Under the pieces are notes generated by a model. It saw only the letters and a program-made list of their open reading frames with translations. It ran no database searches and had not been told where the DNA came from. A program made the translations under genes and the position numbers. From positions 1 through 7,900 of the forward strand of contig JANXVK010000234.1 of the NCBI GenBank assembly GCA_025351675.1: a stretch of 7,900 bases of DNA, given 5' to 3'. Below, one piece after another: positions 1 to 7,536 of this stretch (positions are counted from its first letter, which is position 1; each line of letters starts with the position of its first letter). This stretch comes from Rhizobacter sp. (GTDB lineage Bacteria; Pseudomonadota; Gammaproteobacteria; Burkholderiales; Burkholderiaceae_C).

Positions 1-58
1 CGGCGCACAGGCCGGTTGCGAGGGCGGCGGCGAGGGCGGCGCAAATCAGTGGGTTCAT
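1..58 (-). CDS. N-terminus of a secreted protein (partial, signal peptide only)
   Basis: Only the first 19 codons are in the window; the rest lies beyond base 1. The ATG is at 58-56 on the minus strand and the visible product is MNPLICAALAAALATGLCA, a short polar start followed by an Ala/Leu-rich hydrophobic core that reads as a Sec signal peptide. A GGAA Shine-Dalgarno-like sequence lies about 7 nt upstream (minus-strand reading of 66-69), which supports this start. It sits 29 nt downstream of the retropepsin stop on the same strand, so the two are probably co-transcribed. No canonical lipobox is visible, although a Cys occurs near the end of the visible part. The mature protein cannot be identified from this fragment. 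Confidence 0.6.
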   Translation of the reverse strand, partial: MNPLICAALAAALATGLCA

Positions 59-87
59 CGGCGAGTTCCGGGTGATTCTCGCCACGC

Positions 88-579
88 TCAGCGCGGGTCC
101 GCGAGTTCGATGCGCAGCACGCCGTCGCGTTGCTGCCAGTGCAGCTTGCCGAGCACGTCCATGCCGAGCAGTGGGCTGTCGCCGAGTTTCGGCAGCGCGA
201 CGACCCGCAGGCGATCCACCTTCACGCCACCCTGCAACTCGACATCGGCGCGCACGATCTGACCGGTGACAACGCCGCCGGCGGTGTTCGAACGCACCGT
301 GCCGATGGATTCGAGCTGCAGTTCGCTCGCCAGCGACGCCGGGATCGCGGTGCCGGTCGCGCCGGTGTCGATCAGGAAGTCCACTTGCCGGCCGTTGATG
401 CGGCCGGGCCAGTGGTAGTGGCCGTCGTTGGCGCGGCGGATCTCGAGCGTGCCGCCGCTGACCTGGAAGCGCGTCTGCTGCGCCTGGTGCTGCCACCACT
501 GGATCGCGACGAACACCACCGCGCCGACGAGCAGCCAGACGGTGATCAGCTTGAGGCTGCGGGGGAGGTCGTTGTTCAT
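88..579 (-). CDS. Retropepsin-like (clan AA) aspartic protease, membrane-anchored
   Basis: A 163-residue protein of the bacterial retroviral-type aspartic protease family (TIGR02281-like). Residues about 11-28 (ITVWLLVGAVVFVAIQWW) form one membrane segment after a short N-terminus containing R7 and K10, so it is probably an inner-membrane anchor with the protease domain in the periplasm. The catalytic motif is DTGAT at 71-75 within VDFLIDTGATGTAIP. The second family signature, LLGMDVLGKL, lies at 137-146. As in retropepsins there is only one Asp motif per chain, so activity would require a homodimer. The length is normal for the family. The frame stays open far upstream (to 1332), but that part is antisense to the regulator; homology-like sequence starts at the ATG at 579-577. 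No strong Shine-Dalgarno precedes it. It is divergent from the regulator gene and followed by the signal-peptide gene at 58. The substrate is unknown. Confidence 0.9.
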   Translation of the reverse strand: MNNDLPRSLKLITVWLLVGAVVFVAIQWWQHQAQQTRFQVSGGTLEIRRANDGHYHWPGRINGRQVDFLIDTGATGTAIPASLASELQLESIGTVRSNTAGGVVTGQIVRADVELQGGVKVDRLRVVALPKLGDSPLLGMDVLGKLHWQQRDGVLRIELADPR

Positions 580-695
580 GGCGGGGTGGATTGTTCCGCG
601 GATTGTCGCGGCCGCGGTGGCGTGGGGTATTGACGGCCGGGAGACGCTGGCCGCGCACACTGATCGCCACCCCGCAAGAAGGCACACTCCGCCCG
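580..695. promoter_or_regulatory. Divergent intergenic region between protease and regulator genes
   Basis: These 116 nt separate two divergent starts and must hold any promoters for both. A TTGACG hexamer at 630-635 resembles a sigma70 -35 box in the plus direction, but the best downstream -10 candidate (CACACT, 656-661) is weak and 20 nt away. Two copies of the palindrome CCGCGG (596-601 and 611-616) flank a short spacer and could be an operator half-site pair or simply GC-rich composition. A purine-rich AAGAAGG at 676-682 lies 13 nt before the regulator ATG and could serve as a distant ribosome binding site. No promoter can be assigned firmly. Confidence 0.3.
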
Positions 696-3600
696 ATGCT
701 TTACCTCCTGCAGCCTCCCGAATGGCGCGCCGACGGCGTCGCGCCGCGCGCGTTGCCGGGCATCCTTCCGGTCTGCCTGATCGTCTACCTGGCTGCCAGC
801 GCTCGCTGGATCGACCGCGAATCGCTCGCTGGATCGACCGCGAATCGCTCGCGACGGTGTTCTGGCCCGACCGCAACGGCAGCGAGGCGCTGCACAACCT
901 GAGAGTCAACCTGCACCGGGTGCGGGGGCTCGTCCAGGGCTGGGGCCAGCCCGACGCGTTGCGCACCGAACGCAGCCGCGTGCGGCTCGACCTGCCGACC
1001 GATCTGGCGCGGCTCGCCGATGCGGCCGAGCGCGCCGACGCGGTTGCGCTCGCGGCGCACGCGCCGTCGCGCTGGCTCGAAGGCTTTCGCATCGCGGGCT
1101 TCGATGAGTTCCGGGACTGGGCCGCGCAGGAGCGACAGCGCCTGATGCGGTTGTGGGCGCCGGCCTGCGAGCGGGCCATCGCCGCCGCGCTGGAACGTGG
1201 CGACGCAGCGCCGGCACTGGCGCTGTTCGGCGTGTGGTTCGAGGCCGGGCCGGGTGCGGCGCCCGTGCTGCTCGCACTCGATCCGCGCCGCCTCGGCGAC
1301 GCCGCGCGCACCGCATGGCAGCAGATGCGCACGCGCCTGCAGGCCGAAGCCGCCGACGGCGCGGAGCCGGGGTCGGCAGCGGCCTCGCCGACCCGCCCCG
1401 AGCCCGCGAGCCTGTTGCCCGGCCGAGCCGCCGAGCAGGCCGAGTTGCGCCGCGGTCAGGTGCGCGCGACCGTTGTGCTCGGCGAGGCCGGCGTCGGCAA
1501 GACCAGCCTGTTGCGATCGGTGTTTCCGCAGGCGCTGCTGCTGCGCGACCGCGAGGGGCTCGACGCCGTGCCGTACGGGCCCCTGGTCGATTGCCTGCAG
1601 GCGCAGCGCGGGCTGCTGCGCGACCTCGGCGCCTACCGTCTCGACATCGCGCGCGTGCTGCCCGATGTCGCACCCGACGAGCCCTTGCCGTCGCTCGATG
1701 CGCACACCGCGAAGTTGCAGCTGCTCGAAGGGCTGGCGCGGGTGTTCGAGGCCGCGGTTCGGCGTGACGACGTGCCGGTGCTGCTGGTCGACGACCTGCA
1801 ATGGTGCGACAGCGCCACGCTCGAATGGCTGGTGTTCCTCGCGCACCGCGGGCGCCTGCGCTGGTTCGCCAGTGCCCGCCCGCACGAGCTCGGCGCGGCG
1901 GCGCGCCAGGCGCTGCAGTCGCTGCGGGCCGCGAGCCTGCTGCGCGAGCTGCCGCTCAACGGCCTCGTGTTGGAGCCGTTCGCCGCGCTGTGCCGCCAGC
2001 GCTGGCCGGCGTTGCCTTGGTCGCCCGCGCAGCTGGAGGCGCTGTGCCGGCGCAGCGCCGGCAACCCGTTCATGGCGGGCGAGCTGGTCGCCGCGGGACT
2101 CGATGCACTCGTGCCCACCGGGCGGCGTGGCGACACGCCGTTGCCGCCCCGGGTGCGCGAGCTGATCCAGCGCCGTGTGCGCGCGCTGCCGGCCGATGCG
2201 CGTGTCTTGCTCGAGTCCGCGGCGGTGCTGGCCCGGCACGCGCCGCTGCACCTGCTGAGCATCGTCGGCGGTCAGGAAGACGGCCCCTGCGTGCAGGGTT
2301 GCGAAGACGCGCTCGCCGCCGAGCTGCTGATCGAAGACGGCGTCGGCATGGAATGCCGGCACGACCTGATCCGCGAAGCCGTGCTCGCCGGGCTGTCGAC
2401 CGCGCGTCGCCAGTGGCTGCACCGCCGCGCGGCGCTGGCGCTCGGTGCGCATGCGGCCCCGCTCGAAGTGGCGTTCCACTGGGAGCAGGCCGCCGAACCG
2501 CAGACCGCGCTGGCCTGGCGCTACCGCGGCGCCTTGCAGCTGCGCGACAGCGGCCGGTTCGACGAGGCGCAGCTGCTCTGGCGGCATGTCGCAGCCGAAT
2601 CGCTCGACGCCACGCTCGCGCTGCGGGCCCGGCTGGCGCTGGCCGAGTGCGAGCTGCTCAGCGACCTGCCTTGCGGCCGCCTGGCGCTCGAGGCGGTGCT
2701 GCAGCAGGTCGCGGCGGTGGCAGACCCTTTGCTGCACGACGAACTCGAAGCGCAGGCCCTGGCCGGCCTGATCGACAACGCAGTGTTCGCCGGCGACCAG
2801 CCGCGCGCGCGCACGCTCGCCCTGCGCCTGCGCCCGCTGCTGCCGCGGCTGCGCGTGGCCGAGCGTGCGCATTGCTGCGAGGTGCTGATCGAGCTGGCCA
2901 TGCGCGAGCCCGACATCGAGGGCGCGCTGCAACTGCTCGAACAGGCGCGCCAGGCCGACCCGCGCCGGCCGTCGCTGCTCAGCTACGCGGCCCAGATCCA
3001 CTGGTTCGGCGGACGGGTGCGCGACGCGCGCGACGCGTTCGAGGCGATGCTCGAAACGCACCCCGACCACTGCCGCGGCCTGACGATCGAGAACGACCTC
3101 GCCGTGATGCGCTTCGCGCTCGGCGACCTCGCCGGCGCCGAGGCCATGGTGCGCCGCAGCCTGGCGAGCTGGCGGGGCGTGGCGCACACCGAGGCGCTCT
3201 CGCTGCTCGTGCTCGGCTCGGTGTTGACCAGCGCGGGGCGCCACGACGAAGCCGCGCGCGCACTCATCGACGCCGAGCGGCTGGCGCGCCAGCAGTCGTC
3301 CGACCTGTTTCTGGCCGAGGCGCAGACCCGGCGCGCGCGGCTGCTGATGCACTGCGGCCGGTTCGACGACGCGCTCGCGCTGCTGGCGCTGGCCGCGCCC
3401 CTCACGCGCGCCGGCGACGACCCGCTGCGGGTCTCGCAGCACGCGGTGACGCAGGCCGTCTGCCTCGCCGCCGCCGGGCTGCCGATCGACGACACCCTGT
3501 TAGGCGGCCTGCAGGCGCTGAGCTGGCGCAGCAACCACCCGGTCGTGCATGCGCGGCTGGCGCGCATCTCGGCGGAAGCGGCGTTGCAGCAGCGCGACGC

Positions 3601-3943
3601 GCTGTCGGCGGCGGAAGCGGCCGCGCGGCTGGTCGCGATCGCCCGCGACGCCGGTTTGATGGATCCGCTGGCCGAGGGCCTGCTGCTGCAGGCGCGCGCC
3701 GCCGAGGTCGGCGGCGAGCCCGCCGCGGCGTGGACGCCGTTCGCGCGCGAAGCGCTGCAGGTGGCCGAGGCCTGCGGCGCCCTCGACCTTGCGTGGCGGG
3801 CAGCCACCCGGCTGGCGCGCGCCGAGCGCGACCGCGCGCTCGAGTCGCAGGCGCTGCGGCTGGCCGAGCAGCTCGCCGGTGATGCCGTCGAGGCGCCGTT
3901 CGATGCGCGCGCCGCGGCCCGGCGCGAGCCGCGTTGCGATTGA
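696..3943 (+). pseudogene. SARP/MalT-like transcriptional activator (winged helix, BTAD-like, NTPase, helical repeats), frameshifted by a 23-bp duplication
   Basis: As written, translation from the ATG at 696 runs MLYLLQPPEWRADGV... and stops at 902 after 68 residues. Removing one 23-bp unit (see 800-852) gives one 1074-residue protein ending at 3943. Restored residues 1-90 form an OmpR/SARP-type winged helix, including the signature FWPDRNGSEALHNLRV followed by NLHRVR (48-69), a pattern I associate with large Burkholderiales regulators of this type. Residues about 91-210 are helical and BTAD-like. An NTPase domain starts near 233: Walker A GEAGVGKTS at 255-263 (bases 1481-1507), Walker B VPVLLVDDLQ at 352-361 (from base 1772). 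A MalT/LuxR-type helical segment (VRELIQRRVRALPADARVLL) begins near 479, and about 600-1050 is Ala/Leu/Arg-rich helix consistent with TPR-like repeats. The family couples nucleotide and ligand sensing to DNA binding. The 3.1-kb frame after the break has no further lesion. No terminator separates it from the lipoprotein gene 64 nt downstream, which may be its target or operon partner. The signal sensed is unknown. Confidence 0.85.
800..852. repeat. 23-bp perfect tandem duplication (2.3 copies) inside the regulator winged-helix codons
   Basis: Bases 800-822 and 823-845 are identical 23-mers, and 846-852 repeats the first seven bases (CGCTCGC). The unit encodes ARWIDRES-type sequence of the winged helix. 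Since 23 is 2 mod 3, the second copy shifts the frame: upstream coding is in the frame of 696, downstream coding in the frame that ends at 3943. Deleting one unit joins the two as ...LAASARWIDRESLATVFWPD. The ancestral single-copy sequence would have carried CGCTCGC twice, 23 bp apart, which is the expected substrate for slipped-strand duplication or deletion. Confidence 0.97.
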
Positions 3944-4030
3944 CGCTTCGGAGACGGTCGCAGTGCAGCATCAGCGCCAGCCGATCGACCCACTGCCGAA
4001 AGACGCCATGACGACTCGCCGACACCTCGC

Positions 4031-4051
4031 CTGCCTCGCTGCCTCGCTGCC
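4031..4051. repeat. 8-bp perfect tandem duplication (2.6 copies) inside the lipoprotein signal-peptide codons
   Basis: CTGCCTCG occurs at 4031-4038 and 4039-4046, followed by a partial CTGCC at 4047-4051. Eight is 2 mod 3, so the extra copy shifts the frame. Deleting one copy connects the ATG at 4008 to the frame that encodes the lipobox and the rest of the protein, giving LACLAAALLLSAC. The single-copy sequence would still hold CTGCC twice at 8-bp spacing, a typical slippage substrate. Confidence 0.95.
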
Positions 4052-5399
4052 GCGCTGCTGCTTTCCGCCTGCGGCGGAGGCGGTGACGACACAAACAACC
4101 AGCCGGCGGCGGCGACCGAGGCCGCACCGGTCGATCTGAAGACGGTGCGCCAGGTCATCGACCCCGTCGCCGGCGGCAGCGTGCGCACCGATGGTCTCGC
4201 GCTCGACTTCCCTGCCGCCGCGCTCGGCAGCACCGCGAAAGAAGTGGCGCTCGTGACGCGCAGCGCGGCCTCGGGCGCGATCGCCTCGTTTCGGCTGGAG
4301 CCTGCCGGCCAGCGGCTGAAGCAGCCGGTGACGCTGACCTGCACCGCGGATGCGTTGCCCACGAACGCGCACTTCTTCTGGAACATCGACGGCGCGTTGA
4401 CGCTGATGCCTGGCGTTCGTACCGGCAACGCGCTGAGCACGACCATCACGTCGCTGGGCTATGCGGCCGGCGGCAAGCGCCGGCCGCTGCACGCGTCGGC
4501 GCTGATGCAAGCTCTCGGTGCCGACGGCCGCTCACGCGCGCTGGCTGATGGCGAGCAGGGCGGCAACCTGGAGGTGCGACTGCTGCAATGCGAAGAGCAG
4601 GCCGGGACCTTGCGCGTCCGTCTCAACGCCACCGACTGGCAGACCGACGCCGATCGCGCGATCGCGCTGCACGACGAACTGGTCGCGCTGCGCGAGTCGT
4701 GCAGCGGGGTGGAGCTGCGGGCGATCGAGCAGCGCGCCTGCGATGCGCTGAGCCTCGCCGTCGACAACGCCAGCGTGTTCGCGGTGACGAGCATGCCGGC
4801 GTTCAAGGAACTCGTGACCTCGCTGCACGCGGCGGCGGCGATGGTGCAGTCGGCCGGCGCCACCTGCGCCGCTGCCGGCGGCCTGGACCCCGAAGCGCGC
4901 GCCGCCCAGCTGATCGAGGCCAAATTCGACCAGCTGCTGAGCTTCGTCGAGGCGCGCGTCGTCAATGCGGGGTTCGCCGGCGCGGCGACGCAAGCAGAGC
5001 TGACCGAGCTGATGGGGCTCGCGGGCGACTGCGAGCGCCTGGGCCTGGATGCGCCCTGCGCCCGCATCGCCAACGAGCTGTACCCGCGCGTGCTCGACAT
5101 CCTGCGCAGCACCGCGTTCGACGCCTGCCGCGCCACCGGCGCGCCGGAGCCATCGCGACTGCACGCACTCGGCCAGACCTTCAGCACGCCGCAGAAGTTC
5201 TTCGGCTTTGCCGGCTACGGCCCGCTGGCGCTCGAAACCGATGCGATGTATTGCACCAACCCCGGCTTGTCGATGAAGGTGTTCAGAGGCGCGACGACAC
5301 TGGCTGACGAGATCACCTCGCGCGCGAAGTCGATCGACGCGCTCGGCAGCCTGAACGATTACAAGCGCAGCGCATCGATCAAGGTGCCGCCGAACGGCA

Positions 5400-5445
5400 A
5401 CCTCGGTGTCGCCGGCCGGGTGCCGGCGCTGCGATGCGCGGACGG
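5400..5445 (+). other. Second frame break within the lipoprotein gene
   Basis: Coding quality moves from the frame read up to ...LGVAGRVPALR to the frame read as GRHVSNAELVFRISGREL. The upstream frame beyond this point runs as low-quality sequence to a stop at 5554. A net removal of 2 mod 3 bases, or insertion of one, restores continuity. Two repair candidates are visible: an imperfect 5-bp tandem repeat (TGCGA TGCGC, 5430-5439), whose removal gives VPALRGRHVSNAELVF, and an extra GC in GCGCG (5436-5440), whose removal gives VPALRCGRHVSNAELVF. A single missing base is also possible. The exact site cannot be fixed by eye. Confidence 0.8.
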
Positions 5446-6511
5446 CACGTCAGCAACGCCGAACTCGTGTTTCGCATCAGCGGCCGCGAGCTTGTGCGCT
5501 ACCCACGCAACGGCGATGTCTACAGGCTGGCGACGCAGCCGCTGGCGTTCCTAGTCGAGCGCGACCTGGCGCGCGTCGGCCTGCCCACCAACGGAGTCGA
5601 CACGCGCACGATGAGCCTGGTGCGGGAAGGCGGCGGCTGCGAGGCTGGCTCTGAAACCGTGTTCAACCAGCCCTTCACGCTGTTCTCGGTGGCGCTCGAC
5701 CTGAGCGACGCCCCCGACGAGCCGCCGCCCGTGGTGCCGCCGCCGATCCCGGCCAGCGAATGGGCCGGCACGGTGCGGCTCACGTACGAGTTCGAGGTGT
5801 CGTGGGACGAGACCCACAACCCCGCGCCCGCGATCAACTGCGGGTTCATCAACTCTTCAGCGCCCTGCACGACCACGAGCGCCGGCGTCTCCACCGGCAA
5901 GGTCGACTACGAGCTGGCGGCCCGCACACGCGCGCCGATCGTGCTCGGCGCGACCGGCGATGTGGCGATGAATGCCGGCACCGTCAGCGGTACCTTGGGC
6001 GGCGCCAGCACGAGCACGCGCATCGGGTCGGACAACGACTGCGTCAAGAGTTCGAGCGGGTCGGCGACGGTCACCGGGCAGTCGAACGCCGCCAACGCGC
6101 TGGGCTTCTGGCGCCTTCGGGTCGGCGCCGGCGGCTTGTTCGAACTCGGCAACAACGCGATCGACACCACGATGGTCACCACGCAGGCCGGCGGCGGAAC
6201 CTCGCAGCAGTCGGCCGGCTGCGGGGGTGGCGGGTCCTCCACGCTGTTCACCAACCCGGCGACGCCCTTCGCGACCGTGGTGCACCTGCACTTTGGCCTG
6301 TTCACCGGAACGGTCGACCCCGGCAGCGATGCCTGGCAAGGCAGCCAGACGCTGCGCTTCCGGCAAACCGGCTCGACCTGCGAGAGCTTCATCGTCGACA
6401 CGCCGGCCCAGGGCCCCGGCACGCGCGGTGTGACGAACACGATCACCTGCAACGCGACTTTGAAGGCGACCTGGGACTTTCGGCGTCAGTGAGGGCCGTC
6501 GAGCGTGGGAA

Positions 6512-7498
6512 TCACACGCCGGCCGCCACGACCCTCTGCTCGATCGCACCGAACACGCTCATGCCGTCGAGCCCCTTCATCTCGATGCGGATCGTGTCGC
6601 CGAACTGCATGAACCCGGTCTTCGGTGCGCCGCCCTCGATCGTCTCGATCGCGCGCTTCTCGGCGATGCACGAGTAGCCGCGCGACCAATCCTTGTTGCT
6701 CACCGTGCCGCTGCCGATCACGCTGCCGGCGCGCACGTTGCGCGTCTTGCACAGGTGCGCGATCAGCTGGCCGAAGTGGAAGGTCATTTCCTCGCCCGCG
6801 CCGCACAGGCCGACGCGTTTACCGTTCCACACGCTCTCGAGGTTGAGGTGGACGCGGCCGCCGCGCCAGGCGTGCAGCAACTCGTCGGGCGTGACCGCGA
6901 CCGGGCTGAACGCGGTCGCGGGCTTGCTCTGCACGAAGCCGAAGCCCTTCGCCAGCTCGGCCGGGATCAGGTGGCGCAAGCTCACGTCGTTCGCCAGCAT
7001 CAGCAGCCGAATGCCGTCGATCGCGGCTTCGGGCGACGCGCCCATCGCGACATCGCCGGTGATCACCGCGACCTCGGCCTCGAAGTCGATGCCGTGCTCG
7101 ACGCTCGCGCCAACGATGTCGGCGCGCGCGCCGATGAAGTCGTCGCTGCCGCCCTGGTACATCAGCGGGTCGGTGTAGAAGCTCTCCGGCACTTCGGCGC
7201 CGCGCGCCTTGCGCACGAGTTCGACATGGTTGATAAAGGCCGAGCCGTCGGCCCACTGGTAGGCGCGCGGCAGCGGCGCCATGCACATCCCGGGCTCGAA
7301 GGCGAACGCGTGGCGCGCCTTGCCGTGGTTCAGCGTCTGCGAAATCTCTTCGAGCTGCGGCGACAGAAAGCTCCAGTCGTCGAGCACCTGCTGCAACCGG
7401 GTTGCGACACCGCTGGCATAGTGGGCGAGTGTCAGGTCGCGCGAGACGACGACGAGTTGGCCGTCGCGCGAGCCGTCTTGGTAGGTTGCCAGCTTCAT
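6512..7498 (-). CDS. Fumarylacetoacetate hydrolase (FAH) family protein
   Basis: An intact 328-residue enzyme of the FAH superfamily, which hydrolyses or decarboxylates beta-diketo acids. Members include fumarylacetoacetase of tyrosine/homogentisate breakdown as well as acylpyruvate hydrolases and 2-oxo-acid isomerases. Visible signatures are the metal-binding ExE in GIDFEAEVAVITGD (E140, E142), the acidic ligand D171 in LLMLANDVSLR, SKPATAFSPV at 191-200, and the C-terminal GSGTVSNKDWSRGYSCIAEK (262-281). Length and sequence match the cytosolic ~328-residue betaproteobacterial type usually annotated as fumarylacetoacetase. The exact substrate cannot be decided, because no homogentisate dioxygenase or maleylacetoacetate isomerase gene is in view. 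I chose the start MKLATYQDGS (ATG at 7498-7496) because the family begins there; a 13-codon upstream extension to 7537 looks non-homologous. No strong Shine-Dalgarno is visible. It converges on the lipoprotein gene with only 19 nt between the stops. Confidence 0.93.
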   Translation of the reverse strand: MKLATYQDGSRDGQLVVVSRDLTLAHYASGVATRLQQVLDDWSFLSPQLEEISQTLNHGKARHAFAFEPGMCMAPLPRAYQWADGSAFINHVELVRKARGAEVPESFYTDPLMYQGGSDDFIGARADIVGASVEHGIDFEAEVAVITGDVAMGASPEAAIDGIRLLMLANDVSLRHLIPAELAKGFGFVQSKPATAFSPVAVTPDELLHAWRGGRVHLNLESVWNGKRVGLCGAGEEMTFHFGQLIAHLCKTRNVRAGSVIGSGTVSNKDWSRGYSCIAEKRAIETIEGGAPKTGFMQFGDTIRIEMKGLDGMSVFGAIEQRVVAAGV

Positions 7499-7525
7499 GG
7501 GTGTGCGGGTGCGATGAGGTTTTCG

Positions 7526-7531
7526 AAGGAG
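7526..7531 (+). promoter_or_regulatory. Strong ribosome binding site fixing a TTG start
   Basis: AAGGAG lies 5 nt before the TTG at 7537-7539. It is the best Shine-Dalgarno match seen at any start in the window and selects TTG over later in-frame GTG or TTG codons. It lies inside the 38-nt gap between two divergent starts, so any promoter for this gene must overlap the FAH leader or coding region. Confidence 0.7.
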
Positions 7532-7536
7532 CGCCA

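Larger units (their letters stand above)
4008..6492 (+). pseudogene. Large ZU5-like surface lipoprotein, frameshifted in its signal peptide and again near 5420
   Basis: The ATG at 4008 follows a GAAAGA ribosome-binding-like stretch (3998-4003). As written, the frame leaves the lipoprotein sequence and stops at 4139 (43 residues). Removing one 8-bp unit (4031-4051) gives MTTRRHLACLAAALLLSAC then GGGGDDTNNQP, a classical lipoprotein signal peptide with lipobox LSAC and acylated Cys19. Gly at +2 favours outer-membrane sorting. Coding then continues to about 5430, where a second shift moves it into the frame ending at 6492. The repaired product is about 823-825 residues. Residues about 44-148 (GGSVRTDGLALDFPAAALGS, later LEPAGQRLKQPVTLT) resemble ZU5-like domains of bacterial surface proteins. 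About 160-480 is mostly helical. A Pro hinge (EPPPVVPPPIP, about 564-579) leads to a Gly/Ser/Thr-rich, cysteine-containing, probably beta-rich C-terminal domain that I do not recognise. A GTG at 4145, 5 nt after the early stop, could allow reinitiation, but the product would lack the export signal. Function unknown. Confidence 0.8.

Noticed and set aside
428..695. Upstream extension of the long regulator frame to 428
   Set aside because: This segment is antisense to the retropepsin and only looks open because the 23-bp duplication moves the downstream regulator coding into that frame. The true N-terminus (MLYLLQPPEW) is in another frame from 696.
580..1332. N-terminal extension of the retropepsin frame far upstream of its ATG
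   Set aside because: The extra ~250 codons are antisense to the regulator and low complexity; the natural start with a membrane anchor is at 579.
785..3442. An 885-codon open frame on the minus strand opposite the regulator gene
   Set aside because: Its product is Arg/Gln/Ala/His-rich low-quality sequence with no motif, and it lies wholly antisense to a regulator with clear Walker motifs. Long antisense frames are expected at this GC content and codon bias.
3944..4007. Terminator or promoter between the regulator and the lipoprotein
   Set aside because: No stem-loop with a T-run and no convincing -35/-10 pair is visible in these 64 nt; co-transcription is possible but not shown.
2983..4449. 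A 488-codon minus-strand frame spanning the regulator end and the lipoprotein start
   Set aside because: Composition is Ser/Ala/Arg-rich shadow coding antisense to two recognisable genes, with no family motif or ribosome binding site.
5430..5440. Programmed ribosomal frameshift as an explanation for the third frame break
   Set aside because: There is no slippery heptamer, poly-A/poly-T run or obvious downstream stem-loop; the sequence is a mixed GC-rich stretch.
5434..6492. The last part of the lipoprotein as a separate gene starting at ATG 5434
   Set aside because: No convincing Shine-Dalgarno precedes it, there is no signal peptide, and it reads as a direct continuation of the upstream frame. 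It is kept as the second half of the broken lipoprotein.
6493..6511. Bidirectional terminator between the convergent lipoprotein and FAH genes
   Set aside because: The gap is only 19 nt and shows no inverted repeat or T-tract, so termination must occur inside the opposing genes or by Rho.
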